Shown: piece by piece, positions 45,833 through 53,204 of the stretch
How positions within the stretch are numbered: position 1 is the first letter of the stretch
Layout: every line of letters starts with the position of its first letter
NCBI RefSeq assembly: GCF_002865645.1
Contig: NW_020194602.1
Coordinates: forward strand, 1-53,204
Direction: 5' to 3'
Length of the DNA stretch: 53,204 nucleotides
From: Hyaloscypha bicolor E
Lineage: Eukaryota > Ascomycota > Leotiomycetes > Helotiales > Hyaloscyphaceae
Program-made: the position numbers and the translations under genes
The notes under the pieces: generated by a model
Databases searched by the model: none
What the model was told of the DNA's origin: nothing
Seen by the model: the letters and a program-made list of their open reading frames with translations, nothing else

Positions 45833-48800
45833 TTTCTATTATTTTTTAAAACTAATTTTTTTTAGCTCTAAAATTATTTTCTTAGAAACTATTTTTTCTA
45901 TTTATATAATATCCAAATTTATAAGATTCTTTTTCTAAAATATATATATTTATATACTTTTAAAGCTCTTTAATTATAACTTCGATTTTTCTATTAAATC
46001 GAATCTTTCGAGTTTTAGATTTTTCCGGAATTATAATATTTTATTTTCTAAATTTCTTATTATAAATAAAATATTTAAAAACGAAATATTTATTTTAATA
46101 TTTTTAATATATTTACTATTAAGCTCTTTTTATAAATCTATTATAAATTACCTTATTTTTAAATATTTCTTACTATAAACTATATATATATACTAGAAAA
46201 AAACTAAACTTAATTTAGTATAAATAATAAAAAGAAGAAAAAGCTAATTAAGAAATAGAAAAATAAAATTAATATTATAAATATTATAAAAGCAGATTTT
46301 CGGGAATATCTAAATACTAAGCTATATTAGTATATTTTATATAGAACTTCTAATAAAAACCTATAGAATTTATTTAAGAATAATTTTAAGAACTTTAATA
46401 ATATAACTTTTAGCTAATATAATTATATTAAACTATAAAGTCTTTAAAAATACCTTTAGTATAATAGTATTTATATTTAATAAAACTACTTATACTTTAT
46501 TATAATATAGTTTTTATTTAATATTATTTAGAAAAAAATAATATATATTTAAAATAAAGCTAATATTATTAAAAATAACCTAATTAAAATAAATTTTCTA
46601 AAGAAATCTATTATATTAGTTTATTTTACTCTAGAAAAAACTAGATAAAAAGAAACTAAGAGTTTTTAATTAACTAATTAATTAAATTAAGGCATTTATT
46701 TATTTTCTCTAAATTAAAACTATTTATTACTTTTATTTTTATTATTATTACTAGATTTACTAAACTTAAAGATTTTTTAGTTAATATTTATTATTTTAGC
46801 CGAGAAGCTTATTAAGGAAATAATAAAAATATATTTTAAAATATAGAAATATAATAGAATTAATAATAGTTTTAATTATAAACTTATTATCTTTCTTAAT
46901 ATTTACTAATATATAAAGCTTTTATAAAAGGTACTAATAAGAGCTTTTTCTATTATATTAAAGAAACTAATATAAAACTACTTTTATAATAACTAGCTCT
47001 CTTAATATATATATATAAAGGCTTATATAAATATTTATAGTTTTTTTAAAGGCTCTAATTTCTAATATTAAAATTTAGATAAATAAAATACTATTATTTT
47101 AGTAACTATAATAGCTAAATACTCTAAAAAAAAAATATTTAAGCTTATTTAAGTACTAATTAATAACTTATATTAACTATAATATAGCTTTATTTTTGCT
47201 TTATAAAATACTAAATTCCTATATAATAAAATTATTATTTCTTATTAAAGCTTACTAGTATACTAATATATAGTTTCGAATCTTTCTAATAATTTTAGCT
47301 AACTTATTAATAAGCTCTAATTATTAATTACTACTTATAAGAAAAAGTAATAGATTAATACTAAAACTTACTTTATTAATTAATAATATTATTCTTAAAA
47401 TCCTTTAAGCTATTATTCGTTCGAAAATTATTAATATAGATCTAGCTATAACTTTAGAATTTATAATAATTACTTTAAATTCTATAATTATAATAATTAT
47501 ACTTTAAAGTTATATTTTATATATAAAAAATCTAAATACTACTTATAGAAATATATATTAGAGAAATAAGAGGCTAAAAAGACTTAATTTAAGAATAGAA
47601 ATATTTACTAATTTAGATTCCGAAATACTTATAACTTTAATAAATACTTTAGTAATACTTATATATAGTATATTACTAAATTTAAAGAAGAAAAAAATAA
47701 TAAGAATAATAAAAACAAACTAGTAAGTAATACTTTTAAAGCTTTATTAGTAGAAATAAATAAAGAAAAGAAATATTATTTTAATTTCTATTTTATTTCT
47801 ATTAAAAGCTTTCTAGTTACTTTTATAGCTTTTATTTCTATTATTTCTATAACTAATATTTTTATAAATAACCTTATTTCTCTTTTTCTTATATATTAGA
47901 TAATAGGCGAAAACTATATTTTAAAGCCTACTAAATAAATAAAAAATATCTAAATATTTATAATTAATAATATATTAAAATATAATATATATTACTTTTA
48001 TAAAGTTATAATTAATACTAGAGTTTCTAGATTCTTAATTACTAGTTCTAACTAATTCTAAGCTTTATAGCAAACTAATAATAATATTAAACTTAATAAA
48101 ATTACTAAGAATTAAGTTAATATCTAGTTTAGTATTAGATTTATATTCTTTATTAGATTTATAATAATAAGAATATTAATTAAATAAGTATAATTCTATA
48201 TTATATTTATAAAGACTCTATTTCTATTTAGCTTAGCTAATATAAATAAACTAGAAGTTTATTTTAATAATCTTACTAATTATTTTATTACTTTTACTAG
48301 ATACTTTATATTTATAATATAATGTTTTAAATACTTTTTCTTATTTTAAAATATTATTCTATAAAATTTTATTTCCGAATTCTTTATTTATAATTTCTAT
48401 TTTCTTATAAAAATTAAATTATAATAACTATATTACTATTTTAGTTATTTATCTATTAGTAAGCTCCAAAATATACTAGAATAAATAGGCTATAATATTA
48501 ATATAAAAGCCTTTAAATATCTTATAAAATACTATAAATAATACTAGAAATTCGGATAATTACTAAAATAATTTAAGTTTAATCTAAAAGATAATATTAG
48601 CTTTAATTACTTTATTATTATTAATATTTTCTATATTTCTAGTAAGCTTATATTTTATATTATTAATAAAAGTATTTAATATTAAAGTAGCTAATAGCTT
48701 TAAAATATTAGTATATTATATATTTGAAATACTCTAAAATAATATTAAATTAATATTTATTTAGGCTTTTCTAATTAGATTATAGTAAATATTAGAAAGT

Positions 48801-51600
48801 AATTTATTAATAAGAAATTTACTTAACTTATAAATACTATAGAAACTAAGATTAAAATTATTTCTATAAAAGCTTATAATTCTATTAAAATTATAGAATA
48901 TTATTATAGCTCGATTTAATATATTTATTTTATTATTATAGCCAAAATTATTAGAATTAATAAGAATACTATACTTTAAATAGCTTTTAAAGCTATTAAT
49001 AATTCTATTAGATCTAATAATATTATTCTAATTCTTTTAGTTTATAGTATTTTATCTTAAATAACTAAATATAATATTTTATTATTAATTATATTATAAT
49101 AATTAGTAATATTTAAGAAAGTAATAGTAGAAATTTAGAAGCTTTAAACTAGATATTAAATTATAAATATCCTAAATACCCGAAATAGTTCTAATACTAC
49201 TAATATTTATAAACTTTTTTTAAATTTAGATATTTTTATATAATATAAAAGAAATACTAGTTAATCTAGTAATTAAAATAAACTATATAAGCTAGTAGCT
49301 ATTAATAGAAAGAACTATATACTAGCTTTATTATATAATAATACTATCTTTTACTTAATTTCTATAAAGCTCTTTTATATAAGAAATATTAAGGTTATTA
49401 CTAATAGCCCTAAATCTAAACTTATTTCCGAATTTTATAATAAGACTAAAAATAATATAAATATAATTTCTTTTATTATTCCTGCTATTTTACTAAAGTA
49501 TAATAGAAAATACTTTTATAAAAACCCGAATTTTATAATATTTCTATAAAATAATAATTTATATAAAAACTCCCGTTAAATTAAAATTATTAGCTTTTTA
49601 AAAAAAAGTATATTTAAGGTTATTTTTAAATTTTAGATATTAAAGAAAATATATATCTTTAATTTCTAATTTATTAATAAAATTAAAAATAAGAATATAA
49701 AAAAAGAGTTTAAAAAGTTAAGACTAGTTATTTAAGTTTATAATAATAGTAAAAAATATATAATATTAATATAATTACTTATTATTTAATATATTAGCTA
49801 GAGAATTATTTTTAGTATTATTATTATAATAATAATAAATACTATAGAACTATATTTATATAATATCTTATAAGCTTATATCTAATTAATAACTTTACTT
49901 AATTATAATTTTTATATTAATTTATTTTATAAGCTTATTAGAGAGCTAAATCTAAATAATAATTTAGTTTTAAAAATTATAAAACTATTATATAATATAC
50001 TAGAAACTAGAAATTACTAGTTTAAGACTTACTATTTCTATTATATTAATAAGCTTTCTATAAAATAATTAATTTATAATTCTTATTTTCTTTATAATAA
50101 GTAATTTTTCGAAATTATTAGTTTTTAAACTAATAATATTCTATTTATTAGAACTAATAATTTTATAAAAATAAAGTAACTAAAGCTTTATAAAGCTAAG
50201 TTTTTAGCTAAAAAGTATAAATACCTTATTATTAACTATAATTTTAAGTTTAATAAAGATATTATTTATATAAATATTACTAGAATTACTTTTATATAAA
50301 AATATTAATATAAAAACCTTTAAACTATTTCTATAAAAAATACTATTATTATAAATAGTAAAGGCATTATTTATTAAGATCTTTTTATTAAGAATTAATA
50401 TATTACCTAATATACTAAAGAAATATATATTATATTAGTCTATTAACTAGAAGCTTTATATAATTTATTAATTATTACTTAAATTATTAAATTTTCGAAA
50501 ACTAATATAAAAGTACTTAATAAATATATTTAATAGTAAATTAAGAATATTACTAGAGAACTAAGATTTATAAAGCTAATAAAGAAATTCTTATATTTAA
50601 TTATTTTTATAAATGCTTTATTTATAAATAATAAAGATTTCTTTTCCTAAATTAGATATATTCTAGTTCTAGTAAATAGAACTAGATATACTAATATTAT
50701 TTACTAGTTCTTTATTAAATATAAGAAAGTTATTAGAAATATTCTAGCTTTAGAACTTTATAATATAGCTTATAATTTTAATATAAGTGCTTTAGTTAAA
50801 TCTATAATTAATAAAATACTAGAAATAGAACTATTACTAGTAGTTTATATAAATTCGAAGTTATTATATAAATACTTTATTAAATTAGAAATTACTTAAG
50901 AAAAGTATTTAATAATTAATATAATATATTTTTATTAGATATATAAATAATAAGAAATTATAAAAGTTAAATAAATTAAGAAAGAATTAAATTCTACTAA
51001 TTCTATAATAAAATTAAAGCTAATAAATACTTTAAGTATCTAATTAATATAAATATTATATAATTAGATATAAAAAAATAGATTAAATATAAATAAAGTA
51101 AAAAATAGATATATAAAATAGAAAAATATTATAAAAAAAGAAGTTATATATAAAAGGCTATAGTCTTTAATATATAACTAAAAACCTTAGAAATAATATA
51201 AATATATAAAATATTTAGGAAATTTAGTACTAGGCTAAGTTAAAGAACTTATATATAATTAAAAAAAGATTTTATTTTTTATTTTTTTAGAGAGTTTCTA
51301 ATATTAATATAACTATTTCTTTAGAAATTATATATATAATTATAGAATATAAAATATAGAATATAAATAATAAAATATAAATAATAAAATATAAAATATA
51401 AAATATAGTTATATAATCTTATATTTTATTAATAACTTAATTAGTAAACTAGATTTCTTTAAGCTTAGTAAATTTAGGAATTATATATTAATATTATAAT
51501 ACTATAATTTCTATTTCTAAATAATAATAACTTTACTAACTAATATAATTAGTATTTCTATATTTATATAATAATATTATATATTACTAGTAAACTAATA
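45700..51600 (+). mobile_element. Ty1/copia retrotransposon, degraded copy B
   Basis: The clearest element in the window. On the plus strand, across stops, a copia polyprotein can be followed: pre-integrase LEVYFNNLTNYFIT at 48251, integrase core IIINIFYIS (Asp now Asn) at about 48620, KAYNSIKIIEYYY at 48868, IAFKAINNS at about 48975. Reverse transcriptase starts near 49728 (LVI, stop, VYNNSKKYIILI), and RNase H at 50630 (NNKDFFS, stop, IRYILVLVN) and 50868 (KLLYKYFIKLEIT). Integrase before reverse transcriptase is the Ty1/copia order. Stops are TAA and TAG at expected Gln and Trp codons. Copy A lies immediately upstream in the same orientation. The LTR limits remain unclear. Confidence 0.78.
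45799..45831 (+). repeat. (TTTA)n microsatellite
   Basis: About eight uninterrupted tetranucleotide units inside the 5' part of copia copy B; copy A has none at the matching place (about 38845). Confidence 0.9.
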
Positions 51601-51974
51601 TATATAAAAAACTAGAAAAAAAAGAAAAAAAAAATTAAAGATCTTAAATATAAAAGAAAATAAAACTAATATTATTTTTTTATAATTATTAAAATATAGC
51701 TTTTTTTTTTATTATAAGCTTTTATTAATTATAAAAAATATATATAATTTTATTATAATTATTATTATTATATTTATTTTTTTTTTTAAAAAAAAATAAA
51801 AAAAAATAAAAAAAATAAAAAAAATATTAAATATAAGCTATAAGTTTTTTAGAAATTATTTAAATTTCTAGATTTTAATAAGTTTTATATTTATATAAAC
51901 TTAATATTTTCTTTATTATAATTAGAAAATAATTATAAATAATAATAAAAAGCTATATAATAAAATTTTTATTT

Positions 51975-52160
51975 TTTTATTTTATAATTATTATTATATA
52001 TTTTATTTTTTAAATATACTAATATTAGTTTAAAGAATTATATAAAACTTTTATTTATATATATAATTAGCTTTTTTAATATATTAATTTTTAAAGTTTT
52101 TTATTTTTAATTATTTATATTATTTTATTATTAATATTAAAAGTTTTAAAATAATTTCTA
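51975..52160. repeat. Direct repeat shared with 27820-28000
   Basis: Same orientation and block order as the copy at 27820-28000, and more AT-rich. If these are LTRs of one element, all the material between, including both copia copies, was inserted inside or beside it. An oligo-purine stretch at 51780-51830 precedes it and could be a polypurine tract. Confidence 0.5.
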
Positions 52161-53110
52161 AATTACTAAAATATAAATTAATAAATTTAAAAATAATATT
52201 TATATATAATTTAGTAAATTAATAGTTATATAAACTAAATATATTATTTTTATAATAACTTTTAATATAATAATAAAAAATTTTACTTTAGTAAAATATA
52301 TAATCTATTATATAAATTAAATTATAGAAATTATTATAATTAATTTTTTATTATTATTAATACTTTTATTTTTAATAATTATATTAAAATAGTAAAAGAA
52401 ATATTTATAAATATAATTAAAGCTTATTTTTAAATTATATAAAAATATTTAAAAAAAGAATATTATATTATATTATTATTTATATTTACTAGAGAAATAG
52501 AAATATCTTATATTTATTAATTTAAAAAATATAAAAAATATAAATTAATAAATATATATATATTATTTAAAATAGAATTATTAATTTAGAATTAGAATAT
52601 ATTAAAATTATTAAAGAAATATATTATATTAGTTTTAAGTTTTAAGTTTTTTTTAAAATCTTTAAAACTATTATTATATATTTTCTAATAAATAAATATA
52701 AATTATTTTATATAAAAATACTTTTATAATATTTTTTATTTTTATTTCTAAATTTAAATAATTATTATTTTAGTTTTAATAATAAATAAATAAACTTAAA
52801 CTAAAAATAAATATTTCTAAATATAATTTAAATAAATATTAAATATAATTAAATATATATTTAAAAGCTATTTTAGTATTTAAAGAATTCGGAAATAAAA
52901 TAGTTTATTTTAGTTTTTTTAATATTTAATTATATTTTTCTTATTTTATTTTTAAAAATAAAAACCGATTTTAGTTTTAATATAAATTTTTCTAGAATTT
53001 TATTTTTTTTAAATTTATTAAAATTAGAAATTTAAAGTTTTTAATAAATTTAATAAATTCTAAAATAAAATATTATAAAATTAAATATTAGCTTAATATT
53101 TTATTTAGCT
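52161..53110. other. AT-rich sequence, nothing recognised
   Basis: RIP-like composition with no repeat partner or coding pattern that I could find within the window. Confidence 0.5.
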
Positions 53111-53204
53111 AAAATATTTTATATAATTAAAATATTTTATATAATTAAAATATTTTATATAATTAAAATATTTTATATAATTAAAATATTTTATATAATT
53201 AAAA
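53111..53204. repeat. 18-bp tandem repeat running off the window end
   Basis: Just over five near-perfect copies of AAAATATTTTATATAATT. The unit is partly self-complementary. The array continues to the last base, so its true length is unknown. Confidence 0.95.

Larger units (their letters stand above)
27390..53204. other. AT-rich, RIP-saturated block (right)
   Basis: Nearly 26 kb with very few CpA or TpG and no intact gene. The transition from the island is gradual (about 26.8-27.9 kb), unlike the sharp left border. Degraded retroelements can be recognised in parts, listed separately. Confidence 0.9.

Noticed and set aside
53111..53204. CRISPR array
   Set aside because: The repeats are contiguous without spacers and the window is fungal.
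1..53204. tRNA or rRNA genes
   Set aside because: No cloverleaf with A and B boxes and no rRNA core sequence was noticed; the hairpin at 20965-20985 lacks the rest of a tRNA.
27390..53204. Mitochondrial origin for the AT-rich DNA
   Set aside because: The two-copy structure with C/T and G/A differences and nuclear retroelement remnants fits RIP of nuclear repeats; no mitochondrial gene was seen.

Overview
The window looks like filamentous ascomycete (Pezizomycotina) DNA. The introns are short (45-110 bp) with GT..AG ends and CTAAC/CTGAT-type branch points, the protein families are fungal, and the sequence is sharply bipartite. A roughly balanced gene island (about 10.4-27.1 kb) sits between two extremely AT-rich blocks (1 to about 10.39 kb, and about 27.4 kb to the end). 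In the blocks CpA and TpG are almost absent and TpA is in great excess, the mark of saturated repeat-induced point mutation (RIP).

Left block: two long direct copies of one degraded repeat (1-2590 and 4272-6612) with a spacer between them, then 3.8 kb of unidentified AT-rich sequence holding a shorter direct repeat. I could not name the repeat family. It carries a degraded minus-strand reading frame with an Asn/Lys-rich (probably once Asp/Glu-rich) tract.

Gene island, left to right: a three-exon minus-strand gene for a protein with a fungal STAND-type (Helo-like) N-terminal domain and a long disordered tail with ten prolines; a divergent three-exon Fig1-family membrane protein; a 5'-truncated protein-kinase C-lobe; an alpha/beta-hydrolase (esterase) whose five exons can be rebuilt but which carries two premature stops, both explainable as CpA to TpA; an intact intronless amidohydrolase/decarboxylase, divergent from an intact berberine-bridge-type FAD oxidase; a 2.6 kb stretch with no convincing gene; a small hypothetical protein divergent from an FHA-domain protein kinase; and a truncated GPR1/FUN34/YaaH transporter remnant. 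At the right edge a retroelement gag-like reading frame runs into the AT block.

Right block: a RIP-degraded gag remnant of Ty3/gypsy type (about 28.7-29.5 kb), 9 kb of unresolved degraded repeats, then two large direct copies of a Ty1/copia element (about 38.8-45.6 and 45.7-51.6 kb) in which integrase, reverse transcriptase and RNase H remnants can be followed in order. A small LTR-like element is nested in the first copy. An 18-bp tandem repeat runs off the end.

The most defined possible functional unit is the decarboxylase/oxidase pair sharing a 383-bp divergent promoter. The wider story is an island under erosion: intact accessory genes beside a RIP-killed esterase, a kinase fragment and a transporter stub. 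All family calls come from reading motifs by eye; no database search was possible.
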